Assembly: GCF_004138285.1 (NCBI RefSeq)
Contig: NZ_SCFN01000004.1
Span: forward strand, 372,001-436,000
Origin: Gottfriedia acidiceleris
GTDB lineage: Bacteria; Bacillota; Bacilli; Bacillales; Bacillaceae_G
Direction of reading: 5' to 3'
DNA: 64,000 nt
In this document: one piece after another, positions 14,862-23,671 of the stretch
Position numbering within the stretch: position 1 is the first letter of the stretch
Layout: every line of letters starts with the position of its first letter
Translations under genes and position numbers: made by a program
Notes under the pieces: generated by a model
What the model saw: the letters and a program-made list of their open reading frames with translations, nothing else
Told to the model about the DNA's origin: nothing
Databases searched by the model: none

Positions 14862-17225
14862 TTACTGTTTTTTATTCCTTAGAAGCTTTAAAGGTTTTGC
14901 ACTTTGATCTGCAACAACTAAAACATCCAAAAAACGTAATTCCCTTAACAGTTTTTGAACAATTGATCCAGTTTTTATTTCTTCCCATCTAGTACGAGCA
15001 GACTGTCCCATAATGACATGTGTTGTCTTTTTTTCACGGATATTTTTTACTAATTCGATAAAAACATGTCGTCGATCAGTTGTCTCATACAATTCAAACG
15101 AACCACCTAAACGTTCAGTTAAATCTTTTATTATTTTTAATGAAAGCTTTTCTTCTTCAGATAATTTATCATGGTCTTTAACAAAGGCCACAAACAATTT
15201 AGCTTTTAAACGATATGCTATTCGAAAGCCTCGTCGTATAAGCCTTTCACTATTGGATTTTAAATTTACACAAACAAAAATTACTTCTTCTAGTCTCCAA
15301 GGTCCTCTAAGCGTTAAATCTCTTTCCCAAGCTTCTAGACGTTCATCTACATCGTCTGCTACTTCCCTAAGCGCTAATTCTCTTAAAGCAATTAAATTTC
15401 CAGTTTTAAAAAAATTATTTAGCGATTGTTCTATTTTTATTGGAGCGTAAATTCTTCCTTCTCTCATTCTTTGCCTTAGTGCATTTGGAGAAATATCAAT
15501 TAATTCAATTTCATTGGCATCTCTTAGTATATGGTCAGGAACTGTTTCTCTAACTCTAACTCCAGTTATTTGTTCAACACTATCGTTTAAACTCTCAACA
15601 TGTTGAATATTCATTGTTGAAATGACTGATATTCCCGCTTCTAAAATTTCTTCAACATCTTTATATCTCTTATTAAACTTACTTCCTGGAACATTCGTAT
15701 GTGCTAATTCATCTATTAAAACTACTTCTGGGTTTCTTTGTATAATTGCCTCTGTATCCATTTCCTCAAGTGTAGTTTCTTTATACGGAATGACACTTCT
15801 CGGAATAATTTCTAAATCTCCTACTTTTTCTAATGTTTCTTTTCTACCGTGAGTTTCAAGTAGTCCAATTACAATATCGATACCTTTTTTCTTAAGTTCA
15901 TTTCCTTCTCTTAACATCGTGTAAGTTTTTCCCACGCCAGGAGCAGCTCCAATATAAACTTTTAATGAACCTCGTTTAATTTTATGAATTTCATGTGCAA
16001 GCTCTTGCGGGCTCAATCGACGATATGGATTTACTACTTCTTTATTTACTTGCTTTGTAGGAAGTACTCTTTCTCCATCTTTTTCCGCTCGATCAGCAAC
16101 AATAAAAACATCTATATTACTGGTTTTCCTTAAAATTTTATTTACAATTGAACCATTTACGATTTCTTCCAAACGCGTTCTCTTTGATTGCCCTAATACA
16201 ATACTTGTTATATTGCGATCAATAGCATATTTGATTATTTCACTTGCAATTGAATGACTAGTTAATGATAATTCTTCAAAATTACCTCCAACTTTTTCAA
16301 CAAGTTTTATGATTGAGCGTCTAAACGTTAATTCATCATTTGTAAATTTTTTATTAGGTGGTTGAAAGCATACAACATGTAAATCTCCACCCAATCTTTT
16401 TGAAATTTGTTGACCCCTTCTTACTAAAATCGATCCATTCCAATGATATTGAACTGTAACTAAAATTTTTTCTGATGCTCCAGATGGTCCGATTATACCG
16501 TGTTTTTCGCGATATTCATCAAGTTCGTCATTAACCTCACTTGCAATAAAACGAAGAGCAAGTTCACGAAGAACCGCTAAATTACTTTTATGAAATAATT
16601 GGTGACGTTTTTTATTTTCTCCTTTATTGAAATAATCTTCATTTGATCTCTGTAAAATAACTTCAGGTGTAACATCTAATAACCTAACTTCATCTGCCAA
16701 CGCTAAGGTTTCTTCTGGAACAAATAAATTGCTTATAACTTTGCCACCAGTCAACTTTTCAGCTTCATCATATACTTCTTTTATTTCATATATATTCATA
16801 GTCGTAATAACGCTTATATTTTTGGATATTAAATAATTAATATCGTCTAAACGTGTTGGAAACATTGCACCTGTTCGATTTTGATGTGCCAATGCATCGA
16901 CAAGTACCACTTCAGGATTTCTTGCAATGATTGCATCTAAATCAAGATCTTGTTTTATTAATCCTTTTTCGCTCCAATTTATCGTAGGAATTTTTTCCAA
17001 GCACCCGATTTGATCAATTGTTTTTTGACGATTTGTCTCGCTGATTAAGCCGATCACAACATCAATCCCACGTTCTTTTAAAACGTTACCCTCCTGAAGC
17101 ATATGATAGGTTTTACCAGATCCACTAACAGTTCCAATTATAATTTTTAACCAACCTTTTTTGATTTTCTGAATAGATTCTAGTAATTCATCGGGGGTTT
17201 TCCTACGAAACTGTTTATCGCTCAA
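14862..17225 (-). CDS. KdpD-like sensor with two tandem KdpD-N/USP units and no kinase
   Basis: 787 residues starting at TTG (GGAGGGGG ahead). It is two head-to-tail copies of the KdpD N-terminal ATPase-like domain plus a universal-stress-protein domain: residues ~10-380 and ~400-787. Copy 2 has Walker A GAAPGVGKT (426-434), DELAHTNVPGS (505-515) and MNIQHVESLND. Copy 1 has GTVSGSGKT (31-39) but DALAHQN (110-116): the DE of the acidic motif became DA by a single codon change GAA to GCA, and MNIYEIKEV replaces the MNIQH motif. There are no membrane segments, no histidine kinase domain and no kdpE nearby. It is the last gene of kdpFABC, so it likely acts as a nucleotide (possibly c-di-AMP) sensing accessory, not as a phosphorelay sensor. 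Confidence 0.88.
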   Translation of the reverse strand: MSDKQFRRKTPDELLESIQKIKKGWLKIIIGTVSGSGKTYHMLQEGNVLKERGIDVVIGLISETNRQKTIDQIGCLEKIPTINWSEKGLIKQDLDLDAIIARNPEVVLVDALAHQNRTGAMFPTRLDDINYLISKNISVITTMNIYEIKEVYDEAEKLTGGKVISNLFVPEETLALADEVRLLDVTPEVILQRSNEDYFNKGENKKRHQLFHKSNLAVLRELALRFIASEVNDELDEYREKHGIIGPSGASEKILVTVQYHWNGSILVRRGQQISKRLGGDLHVVCFQPPNKKFTNDELTFRRSIIKLVEKVGGNFEELSLTSHSIASEIIKYAIDRNITSIVLGQSKRTRLEEIVNGSIVNKILRKTSNIDVFIVADRAEKDGERVLPTKQVNKEVVNPYRRLSPQELAHEIHKIKRGSLKVYIGAAPGVGKTYTMLREGNELKKKGIDIVIGLLETHGRKETLEKVGDLEIIPRSVIPYKETTLEEMDTEAIIQRNPEVVLIDELAHTNVPGSKFNKRYKDVEEILEAGISVISTMNIQHVESLNDSVEQITGVRVRETVPDHILRDANEIELIDISPNALRQRMREGRIYAPIKIEQSLNNFFKTGNLIALRELALREVADDVDERLEAWERDLTLRGPWRLEEVIFVCVNLKSNSERLIRRGFRIAYRLKAKLFVAFVKDHDKLSEEEKLSLKIIKDLTERLGGSFELYETTDRRHVFIELVKNIREKKTTHVIMGQSARTRWEEIKTGSIVQKLLRELRFLDVLVVADQSAKPLKLLRNKKQ

Positions 17226-17274
17226 GATTCCCCCTCCTTTCTATATATAAAAAAGGAGAGAAATATGCTCCCCT

Positions 17275-17835
17275 TTATCTTAACTTCTGTAAATCTAAGT
17301 TTAATTCTAATATATTCACACGTGGCTCCCCAAATATTCCTAATTGGCGTCCTTCTGTATGACTATTAATTAATGATACTAATTTATCCTCTGAAATTCC
17401 TGTTGCCTTAGCAACTCTAGGAACTTGGGATTTTACTGCTTCAGGTGATAAATCCGGATCAAATCCAGAGCCAGATGTTGTTACTAAATCTGCTGGTATC
17501 GTTTTACCTAGATTACTATTTTCATTTTTTAATTCTTTTATTTTATCCTTTGTTTCTTTAACATATTCTTTTGACGCAACTGCCGTATTTGTTGCAGCCG
17601 AGTCAGTAGGATTATAGTTAGCAGCAGAAGCTCTGGAATGGAACCATTCAGGTCCTTTAAATTCTTGAGCTAAAAGTTTAGAGCCTGTTACTTTTCCATT
17701 CGATTCTATTAAACTACCATCCGCTTGTTTCGGGAAAATAACTTGTGCAACTCCTGTTGTTGCTAATGGATAGCCCAATCCGCATATTATTAACAATACA
17801 ATAGATGCTCTGAACGCAATCATAATTGATTTCAC
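17275..17835 (-). CDS. kdpC: K+-transporting ATPase subunit C
   Basis: 186 residues from GTG at 17835 with AGGAGG upstream. One N-terminal membrane segment (MKSIMIAFRASIVLLIICGLGYPLATTGVAQVIFP) then a soluble extracytoplasmic domain with the family motifs GSKLLAQEF, WFHSRASA, NLG, TTSGSGFDPDLSP and a C-terminal GEPRVNILELNLDL. KdpC stabilises the KdpFABC complex and promotes K+ binding. It follows kdpB by 24 bases. Confidence 0.96.
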   Translation of the reverse strand: MKSIMIAFRASIVLLIICGLGYPLATTGVAQVIFPKQADGSLIESNGKVTGSKLLAQEFKGPEWFHSRASAANYNPTDSAATNTAVASKEYVKETKDKIKELKNENSNLGKTIPADLVTTSGSGFDPDLSPEAVKSQVPRVAKATGISEDKLVSLINSHTEGRQLGIFGEPRVNILELNLDLQKLR

Positions 17836-17859
17836 ATTAAATCCTCCTATTCTTACTTT

Positions 17860-19899
17860 TTAAACAAAATGCAATGTAGATACAAGCAGATCAATTATTT
17901 TAATCCCAATGAAAGGAGCAACAACTCCACCAAGTCCATAGATTAATAAGTTTTTAGATAATAGTTTATTTGCATCCATCGGTTTATACTTCGCACCCTT
18001 CATCGCAACAGGTATGAGGATTGGAATTATGATCGCATTAAAAATTAATGCTGACAGGATTGCTGACTTCGGCGAGTTCAATCCCATAATATTTAGATAA
18101 TCCAATTGTGGAATTGCCATTATAAATAGAGCTGGAATAATCGCGAAATATTTCGCAATATCATTTGCAATCGAAAATGTTGTTAATGAACCACGAGTGA
18201 TTAATAACTGCTTACCAATCGCAATAACAGATAATAGTTTAGTTGGATCAGAGTCTAAGTCAATCATATTTGCTGCTTCTTTTGCAGCCATAGTTCCTGA
18301 ATTCATCGCTAAACCAACATCAGCTTGAGCTAGAGCAGGAGCATCATTTGTTCCATCACCAGTCATCGCAACTAACTTACCTTCATTTTGTTCTTTTTTA
18401 ATAGCAGCAATTTTATCTTCTGGTTTAGCTTCTGCAATAAACTCGTCAACCCCTGCTTCTTTCGCGATTGTTGCAGCTGTTAAGGGATTATCACCTGTAC
18501 ACATCACAGTTTTGATCCCCATCGCTCTTAATTCATCAAATCGCTCTTTTAAGCCTGGTTTTACTGTATCTTTTAAATAAATAACACCGTAAATCTTATG
18601 ATTAATTGCAACGGCAAGTGGTGTTCCTCCTGCTTTTGCGACGACATTTGATTTTTCGTCTAACTCGCTCGGTATACTTCCACCTTTAGCAATTACATAT
18701 TTTTTTACTGCCTCTACTGCGCCTTTTCGAATTTCAGTTCCATCTTTTAAATTTAGACCTGACATTCTAGTTTCAGCAGTAAACTCAATAATTTCTGATT
18801 CCTTATATTCATTTTCATCCCAAACAATACCAAGTTTCTGTGCTAACTCAACTACTGAACGACCTTCTGGGGTTTCATCTTTTACAGAAGATTTTAATGA
18901 AGCTAAAGTTATCTCTTTTTCTGTTATACTTCCAACCGGAATGAATTCACTCGCCATTCGGTTACCGAATGTAATTGTTCCGGTCTTATCTAGGATCATC
19001 GTATCAATATCTCCAGCAGCTTCAACTGCTTTACCAGACATAGCTAAAACATTAAATTGTGTTACACGGTTCATCCCTGCAATTCCGATCGCAGAAAGTA
19101 ATCCACCAATCGTAGTCGGTATTAAACAAACAAGTAAAGCAATCAATGTTGCTACGTCAATTGAGACATTTAAATAATTCGCAATTGGAACAAGGGTCAT
19201 TATGACGATTAAAAACACTAAAGTTAATACTGCTAATAAAGTCGTTAATGCAACCTCATTCGGAGTCTTTTGACGAGCCGCACCTTCAACTAATGAAATC
19301 ATACGATCTATAAACGATTCACCAGGATCCGTTAAAATTTTAACAATGATATAATCTGAAACTACTCTAGTACCACCAGTTACAGATGAAAAATCTCCAC
19401 CAGCTTCTTTAATAACTGGCGCTGATTCACCCGTAATAGCTGATTCATCGATTGATGCTAACCCTTCAATAATCTCACCATCTGAAGGAATAATTTCACT
19501 TGTATCAACTCGAACGATATCTCCTTTTCTTAAAGTAGTAGATGGTACTTCTATATATGATCCATCTTTTTGTCTTAACTTCGCATTTGTTTCTGATTTC
19601 GTTTTTCTTAATGTATCTGCTTGCGCTTTTCCACGTCCCTCTGCAAGTGCTTCAGCAAAGTTTGCGAAAAGTACTGTAAATATTAAAATTAAAAATACCG
19701 CAATATTGTATGCTCTTCCAACTGTGCTAATTCCAAAAATATCTGGTTTAATAGAAAGTATTAATGTAATAAAAGTACCAACTTCTACGATAAACATGAC
19801 TGGATTTTTTATCATGACAAGTGGATTCAACTTTTTAAAAGAATCGATTATTGCCTGAGTTTTTATTTCTTTAGAAATAGGCTTATTTTCTATAGCCAT
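17860..19899 (-). CDS. kdpB: K+-transporting P-type ATPase subunit B
   Basis: 679 residues, the usual length. P-type ATPase signatures in order: the TGES actuator loop (ITGESAPV), phosphorylation site [17 protein letters not shown] nucleotide-binding segment, and the hinge [18 protein letters not shown]. Seven predicted membrane helices. KdpB hydrolyses ATP to drive K+ uptake through KdpA. It begins 32 bases after kdpA in the same direction. Confidence 0.97.
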   Translation of the reverse strand: MAIENKPISKEIKTQAIIDSFKKLNPLVMIKNPVMFIVEVGTFITLILSIKPDIFGISTVGRAYNIAVFLILIFTVLFANFAEALAEGRGKAQADTLRKTKSETNAKLRQKDGSYIEVPSTTLRKGDIVRVDTSEIIPSDGEIIEGLASIDESAITGESAPVIKEAGGDFSSVTGGTRVVSDYIIVKILTDPGESFIDRMISLVEGAARQKTPNEVALTTLLAVLTLVFLIVIMTLVPIANYLNVSIDVATLIALLVCLIPTTIGGLLSAIGIAGMNRVTQFNVLAMSGKAVEAAGDIDTMILDKTGTITFGNRMASEFIPVGSITEKEITLASLKSSVKDETPEGRSVVELAQKLGIVWDENEYKESEIIEFTAETRMSGLNLKDGTEIRKGAVEAVKKYVIAKGGSIPSELDEKSNVVAKAGGTPLAVAINHKIYGVIYLKDTVKPGLKERFDELRAMGIKTVMCTGDNPLTAATIAKEAGVDEFIAEAKPEDKIAAIKKEQNEGKLVAMTGDGTNDAPALAQADVGLAMNSGTMAAKEAANMIDLDSDPTKLLSVIAIGKQLLITRGSLTTFSIANDIAKYFAIIPALFIMAIPQLDYLNIMGLNSPKSAILSALIFNAIIIPILIPVAMKGAKYKPMDANKLLSKNLLIYGLGGVVAPFIGIKIIDLLVSTLHFV

Positions 19900-19931
19900 A
19901 TGATCAATCTCCTCTTTCGTTATTATTGCTA

Positions 19932-21611
19932 CTATTTAAACATTCCTAAGTGTTCAGCGATTGGTCCTAGTGCAAGTACTGGGAAAAACGTTAATGCACA
20001 GACGATTAAAATAATCGCAATTAAAATAACTGTAAATAATGGTGTATCCGTTCGGAATGTTCCAGACGTTACTGCAACAATTTTCTTAGTAGAAAATGAG
20101 CCTGCAATTGCTAACATAGCAATAATTGAAATATATCGACCGAATAACATAACTAATCCAATTACGATATTATAAAAATCGGTGTTCGCTGTTAAACCAC
20201 CAAATGCAGATCCATTATTAGCAGCTCCAGATGTAATGGCGTACAGCACTTCAGATAAACCATGGAACCCTGGATTTAATATAGAAGAAACTGGTCCTTT
20301 TAATGCTAATGCTAGAGCAGTTGGAACTAAGATAATTAAAGGGTGAGTTAAAATCGCAATAGATGCTAGTTTAATTTCTTTTGCTTCAATTTTCTTTCCT
20401 AAAAATTCAGGTGTTCTTCCTACCATTAGCCCACATATAAAGACAGTTAAAATGACATATAATAATCCGTTTAATAAACCAACGCCCTTACCACCGAAAA
20501 CATTATTTAACATCATTTCAGCAAGTGGAACCATTCCACCAATAGGCGTTAATGAGTCGTGCATATTGTTCACCGAACCTGTTGTTGCAGCAGTAGTAAC
20601 TGCTGTGAATAGAGCTGATTCAGATATTCCAAATCGAACTTCTTTTCCTTCCATATTTCCATGTATACCAAGTGCTTGTAATGCAGGTGTGCCGTTATAC
20701 TCTGCAACAAATACTGCTGTAAGAAGCCCTATAAACAAAATGCCCATTGCTACAAATACTGTCCAGCCTTGTCTTTTGTTTTTAACCATTACACCAAATG
20801 CATAAACCAATGAAGTTGGTAAAAGCATCATACAAACAATGTGAACTAAATTTGATAAAGGTGTAGGATTTTCAAATGGATGAGCCGCATTTGTACTAAA
20901 AAATCCTCCACCATTTGTACCAATATGTTTAATTGATTCGAGTGCAGCAACTGGTCCCCTAGTAATTATTTGTTTAACCCCTTCAATTGTCGTCGCATCC
21001 ACGGCACCTTTTAATGTTTGCGGTACACCTTGGAATACTAAAAATAAAGCAATGATAAATGATAATGGTAAAAGTACACGAGTGATCGAGCGAACTAAAT
21101 CAACATAAAAGTTCCCTAGATGATCCTGACGTCCTACTAACCCTCTAATAAAAGCTATTGCAACTGCAAACCCAGTTGCCGCTGAAGTAAACATTGGAAA
21201 CGTAATAGCCATCATTTGTGAAAAATATGATAGTGAATTTTCACCACTATAAGCTTGCCAGTTTGTATTTGTAATAAAAGAAGTTGCCGTATTGAATGCC
21301 AAAGCAGATGGCATATTACCTATATGATCAGGATTTAAAGGCAAATATTTTTGAAATCTAAAAATGGCATATAACATTATTAGCATCACAAAATTACTTA
21401 GCAACATCGCTAAAACGTATTTTTTCCAGCCCATTTTCTCTTCTTCACGTACACCAATTAATCGATAAATTACTCTTTCAAAAGGTCCAAAAAAACGATC
21501 TAAACCTGTTTTTTCACTGTCATATACTTTAACAAGGTAGCTACCTACTGGTTTTACTAATAAAATAATAATTAGCAATGTAACAACTACCTGTAATATT
21601 CCCATGGACAT
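19932..21611 (-). CDS. kdpA: K+-transporting ATPase subunit A
   Basis: 559 residues, about ten membrane helices, with the four degenerate pore loops of the KtrB/TrkH superfamily: [59 protein letters not shown] and [13 protein letters not shown]. KdpA binds and translocates K+. The start at 21611 has GGGAGG nine bases ahead. It follows kdpF by 27 bases. Confidence 0.97.
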   Translation of the reverse strand: MSMGILQVVVTLLIIILLVKPVGSYLVKVYDSEKTGLDRFFGPFERVIYRLIGVREEEKMGWKKYVLAMLLSNFVMLIMLYAIFRFQKYLPLNPDHIGNMPSALAFNTATSFITNTNWQAYSGENSLSYFSQMMAITFPMFTSAATGFAVAIAFIRGLVGRQDHLGNFYVDLVRSITRVLLPLSFIIALFLVFQGVPQTLKGAVDATTIEGVKQIITRGPVAALESIKHIGTNGGGFFSTNAAHPFENPTPLSNLVHIVCMMLLPTSLVYAFGVMVKNKRQGWTVFVAMGILFIGLLTAVFVAEYNGTPALQALGIHGNMEGKEVRFGISESALFTAVTTAATTGSVNNMHDSLTPIGGMVPLAEMMLNNVFGGKGVGLLNGLLYVILTVFICGLMVGRTPEFLGKKIEAKEIKLASIAILTHPLIILVPTALALALKGPVSSILNPGFHGLSEVLYAITSGAANNGSAFGGLTANTDFYNIVIGLVMLFGRYISIIAMLAIAGSFSTKKIVAVTSGTFRTDTPLFTVILIAIILIVCALTFFPVLALGPIAEHLGMFK

Positions 21612-21638
21612 TTCATAATTCCTCCCATATGTTAATTA

Positions 21639-21716
21639 CTAAAATTTCTCCGGTTTAATTAGCACAAAAATTAAATAAAGAATAAGTACAATTCCAATAA
21701 TCGCTGGAATTAGCAT
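21639..21716 (-). CDS. kdpF: K+-transporting ATPase subunit F (25 aa)
   Basis: A 25-residue frame, MLIPAIIGIVLILYLIFVLIKPEKF, with GGGGGAAATAACAA ahead of the ATG. One hydrophobic helix followed by L..P..F, the standard KdpF sequence pattern, directly upstream of kdpA. KdpF is a lipid-like stabiliser of the KdpFABC complex. Confidence 0.93.
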   Translation of the reverse strand: MLIPAIIGIVLILYLIFVLIKPEKF

Positions 21717-21730
21717 TTGTTATTTCCCCC

Positions 21731-21817
21731 TTACGCTTTTTCGCAAAATATTGCAAATCCCCAAAAAATTGCAAAAACGATAACTAGTAAACCCACCATT
21801 GTAAGATCATTTATCAT
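21731..21817 (-). CDS. 28-aa single-helix membrane peptide at the head of the kdp operon
   Basis: ATG at 21817 with an excellent site (AAAGGAGAATTGCA); the product is 28 residues, MINDLTMVGLLVIVFAIFW followed by GFAIFCEKA, and a TAA 14 bases before the kdpF start. One predicted membrane helix ends in C-E-K. Small peptides with a similar hydrophobic helix and a terminal CE[RK] motif are, as I recall, found in front of kdpF in other bacteria, but I cannot check. Its position, spacing and ribosome binding site argue that it is translated; a role in the Kdp complex is inference. Confidence 0.7.
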   Translation of the reverse strand: MINDLTMVGLLVIVFAIFWGFAIFCEKA

Positions 21818-21891
21818 TGCAATTCTCCTTTCTTTGACCTCTAAATTCTTTTTGATACAATGTTTTTCAAGCTATTTCTGAACAATAAAAA

Positions 21892-22090
21892 AGACCAATG
21901 GATACTAATCTCCCAATCAAGTAACTAAAATTCAGTTTGCAAAACATAATTTCTAAATGAAATATGTCTATACAAAACTTGTTTTAGTAAATTGAAATAT
22001 GGAAGAAAAGCATTCATTGGTCTACCTAACACCCAGCCAGCACAGTGCTCTCTTTGTGTTCTGTCTCCCTAATCTTTTCTATACACTTTC
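21892..22090 (-). promoter_or_regulatory. Second structured leader segment in the kdp transcript
   Basis: Between the riboswitch terminator (22167) and the first kdp ORF (21817) lie ~350 untranslated bases. On the - strand AACAC...GTGTT (22057-22061 with 22029-22033) encloses AGCACTGTGCT, and AGACCAATG (22024-22016) can pair across ~115 bases with CATTGGTCT (21900-21892), which is followed by TTTTTTATT. The latter looks like a long-range terminator. I do not recognise the element; no T-box, M-box or glycine consensus fits. Confidence 0.45.
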
Positions 22091-22166
22091 CAGAATTTTC
22101 CATGTAAATGCAAAATAAAAAGACCTACTTAATTATTTGCTCAGGTAAATTATTGCAAAAAGGCAA

Positions 22167-22193
22167 TAAAAAACCCGCTCAAATTAGGCGGTC
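22167..22193 (-). terminator. Riboswitch expression-platform terminator of kdp
   Basis: On the - strand ACCGCC-TAATTT-GAGCGGGT followed by six T, immediately after the c-di-AMP aptamer. Confidence 0.8.
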
Positions 22194-22199
22194 TACTGA

Positions 22200-22335
22200 C
22201 CTCCCTCGCTTTAGCCTACGAAGTTAGCTGTCGGGTAGGATGGCGAAAGAGTATCTCATCCCTTCTACATTCATGTAAAATTAACCCCAAAAAATTGGTT
22301 CCTCCGCTTACGATAATCGTAATTAAGCCGATATT
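22200..22335 (-). promoter_or_regulatory. c-di-AMP riboswitch (ydaO class) of the kdp operon
   Basis: On the - strand the conserved blocks are GCGGAGGAACCAA, TTGGGGTTAATTT, a GGGATGAG arm, then CCCGACAGCTAACTTCGTA. They are in the same order and spacing as in the kimA leader, with small changes (GGAGG for GGGGG, GTTAAT for GTGAAT). A terminator follows. It should switch kdp off when c-di-AMP is high. Confidence 0.93.
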
Positions 22336-22350
22336 TATTTTGCTGACTTG

Positions 22351-22379
22351 ATTATACGGCGATGTTTTTTACATGTAAA
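22351..22379 (-). promoter_or_regulatory. Sigma-A promoter of the kdp operon
   Basis: Leftward: TTTACA, 17 bases, TATAAT. It lies about 20 bases ahead of the riboswitch aptamer. Its -35 is only ~43 bases from the -35 of the divergent promoter at 22422. Confidence 0.8.
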
Positions 22380-22421
22380 GAATTTTTTTTCAACAAAATA
22401 TTTTTCGTAAATTTTTACCCC

Positions 22422-22449
22422 TTTACAATTTTATTTATCTCTGTATTAT
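22422..22449 (+). promoter_or_regulatory. Sigma-A promoter of the DUF2294-CBS operon
   Basis: TTTACA, 16 bases, TATTAT, about 30 bases ahead of the + strand riboswitch. Confidence 0.7.
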
Positions 22450-22476
22450 ATACATATCAACAAAATAAATTTGTGA

Positions 22477-22612
22477 AATCGCTAAATCGTGAATTCGAGC
22501 GGGGGAACCATTCGTGCATTGCACATGGGGTGAATCCAATTATGGTAGGGCTACTTTTCAAGCCCGAATCCGTCAGCTAACCTCGCCAGCGTTTGAAGAG
22601 AGCAAAACTTAA
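22477..22612 (+). promoter_or_regulatory. c-di-AMP riboswitch (ydaO class) of the DUF2294-CBS operon
   Basis: Conserved blocks in order: GCGGGGGAACCA (22499-), ATGGGGTGAATCC, GGTAGGGCTA, GCCCGAATCC, then CGTCAGCTAACCTCG. CGCT and AGCG at the ends can form the P1 base. It matches the kimA leader almost base for base in the conserved parts. A long terminator hairpin follows at 22651-22692. Confidence 0.95.
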
Positions 22613-22650
22613 TCGAGCTATTAATATTTCAATATACTTTTTATTGTTAT

Positions 22651-22692
22651 AAATAGCTACGAGAAGATTGCTCTTCTTGTAGCTATTTTTTT
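22651..22692 (+). terminator. Riboswitch expression-platform terminator
   Basis: AAATAGCTACGAGAAGA / TCTTCTTGTAGCTATTT with a TTGC loop and seven T, between the aptamer and the DUF2294 gene. Confidence 0.92.
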
Positions 22693-22721
22693 GTTTAAAT
22701 AACAATTTGGGAGAGATATTA

Positions 22722-23099
22722 ATGATGACATCAAAAAAAAAGTTAGAAATCGAATTAAGTGAAGCATTTATTAAATTCCAAAGAGAGCTAATTGGAAGAG
22801 GTCCTCAAGAAGCAAAAACTTATATAGTTGAAGATATGATTATTCTTCGATTTAAAGGCGTGTTAACAACAGAAGAGAAACATTTAGTTTCACATAGTAC
22901 AGGAAAAAGTCTTGTAAAAAAAATGCGCCAAGTTCTTAGAGAAATGTATAGTAAAGAATATGAAGAAATCATTGAAAACCATACTGGATGCAAGGTTTTA
23001 TCTAGTCATAGTGATACTAGTACGAATACTGGTGAACGAATTGAAGTTTTTGTAATGGATCAAAATATTAATAAATTACTAGAAGCTAAGAACAACTAA
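22722..23099 (+). CDS. DUF2294 protein
   Basis: 125 residues from the ATG at 22722 (GGGAGAG ahead; a TTG at 22707 is the alternative). The sequence fits DUF2294: LSEAFIKFQRELIGRGPQEAKTYI, DMIILRFKGVLTTEEKHL, VKKMRQVLREMYSKEYEEIIENHTGCKV and a final IEVFVMD strand. No signal peptide or membrane helix. The function of the family is not established. It is the first gene behind a c-di-AMP riboswitch, followed 29 bases later by a two-CBS protein, and is divergent from kdp; this places it in K+/c-di-AMP physiology (inference). Confidence 0.88.
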   Translation: MMTSKKKLEIELSEAFIKFQRELIGRGPQEAKTYIVEDMIILRFKGVLTTEEKHLVSHSTGKSLVKKMRQVLREMYSKEYEEIIENHTGCKVLSSHSDTSTNTGERIEVFVMDQNINKLLEAKNN

Positions 23100-23128
23100 T
23101 TATTAAAATTTATTAAGGAGTATGAAGA

Positions 23129-23554
23129 ATGAATATCGCGTTTTTCTTCACCCCAAAAAATGAACTTGTTTTTATGAATATCAATTCTTCAATGCGTCAG
23201 GCACTTGAAAAAATGGAACACCATCGTTATTCGGCTATACCTTTAGTCGATGATAATGGCAAATATGTTGGTACACTTACTGAAGGTGATTTATTATGGA
23301 AATTAAAAAATACCCCAAGCTTATCTTTTAATAATACAGAAGAAATCAGCTTAAATGAATTATCTCTGCACAATATATATGAGCCTGTTTCTATAAATGC
23401 ACAAATTGAAGATTTATTTACAAGAGCAATTTATCAAAATTTCATTCCTGTTATTGATGATCATGAAGTTTTTATCGGGATGGTTAAGAGGAAAGAAATT
23501 ATTGAGTATTGTAGAAGGCGATTATTAGATGATAAAAATAGAGCAACTACATAG
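23129..23554 (+). CDS. Small two-CBS-domain protein (DarB-like)
   Basis: 141 residues with AAGGAGT ahead of the ATG. Two CBS motifs fill the protein: residues ~13-62 (SSMRQALEKMEHHRYSAIPLVDDNGKYVGTLTEGDLL) and ~80-130 (SINAQIEDLFTRAIYQNFIPVIDDHEVFIGMVKRKEII). Stand-alone CBS pairs bind adenine nucleotides, and Bacillus DarB (YkuL) of the same size and layout binds c-di-AMP. The gene is in a c-di-AMP riboswitch operon with DUF2294, so a nucleotide-sensor role is attractive but unproven. Its stop codon lies inside the terminator hairpin. Confidence 0.87.
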   Translation: MNIAFFFTPKNELVFMNINSSMRQALEKMEHHRYSAIPLVDDNGKYVGTLTEGDLLWKLKNTPSLSFNNTEEISLNELSLHNIYEPVSINAQIEDLFTRAIYQNFIPVIDDHEVFIGMVKRKEIIEYCRRRLLDDKNRATT

Positions 23555-23576
23555 AACTTGTAGTTGCTCTTTTAAT
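23540..23576 (+). terminator. Intrinsic terminator of the DUF2294-CBS operon
   Basis: AGAGCAACTACA / TGTAGTTGCTCT with T-run; the CBS gene's stop lies in the 5' arm/loop. Confidence 0.88.
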
Positions 23577-23639
23577 TTTTATTGCGCTCTTCTTTTATGG
23601 ATTGTTGTTATAAATAGTTGGTTAAGATTAATTCAAAAG

Positions 23640-23671
23640 ATTGAAACGTAAGGTGCTCGACTCATGTGGGA
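23640..23671 (+). repeat. 5' fragment of the Bacillaceae repeat element
   Basis: GATTGAAACG followed by AAGGTGCTCGACTC and TGTGGGA matches the first ~32 bases of the full element at 32452-32575 (GATTGGAACG, AAGGGTGCTCGACTCC, ATGGGA). The match ends where the permease remnant begins. Confidence 0.7.

Noticed and set aside
15013-15450. 145-codon rightward frame opposite the KdpD-like gene
   Set aside because: Antisense shadow of a conserved coding sequence; Ser-rich composition typical of such shadows.
22000-22090. T-box, M-box or glycine riboswitch in the kdp leader
   Set aside because: None of the invariant blocks (for example TGGNACCGCG of the T-box) is present.
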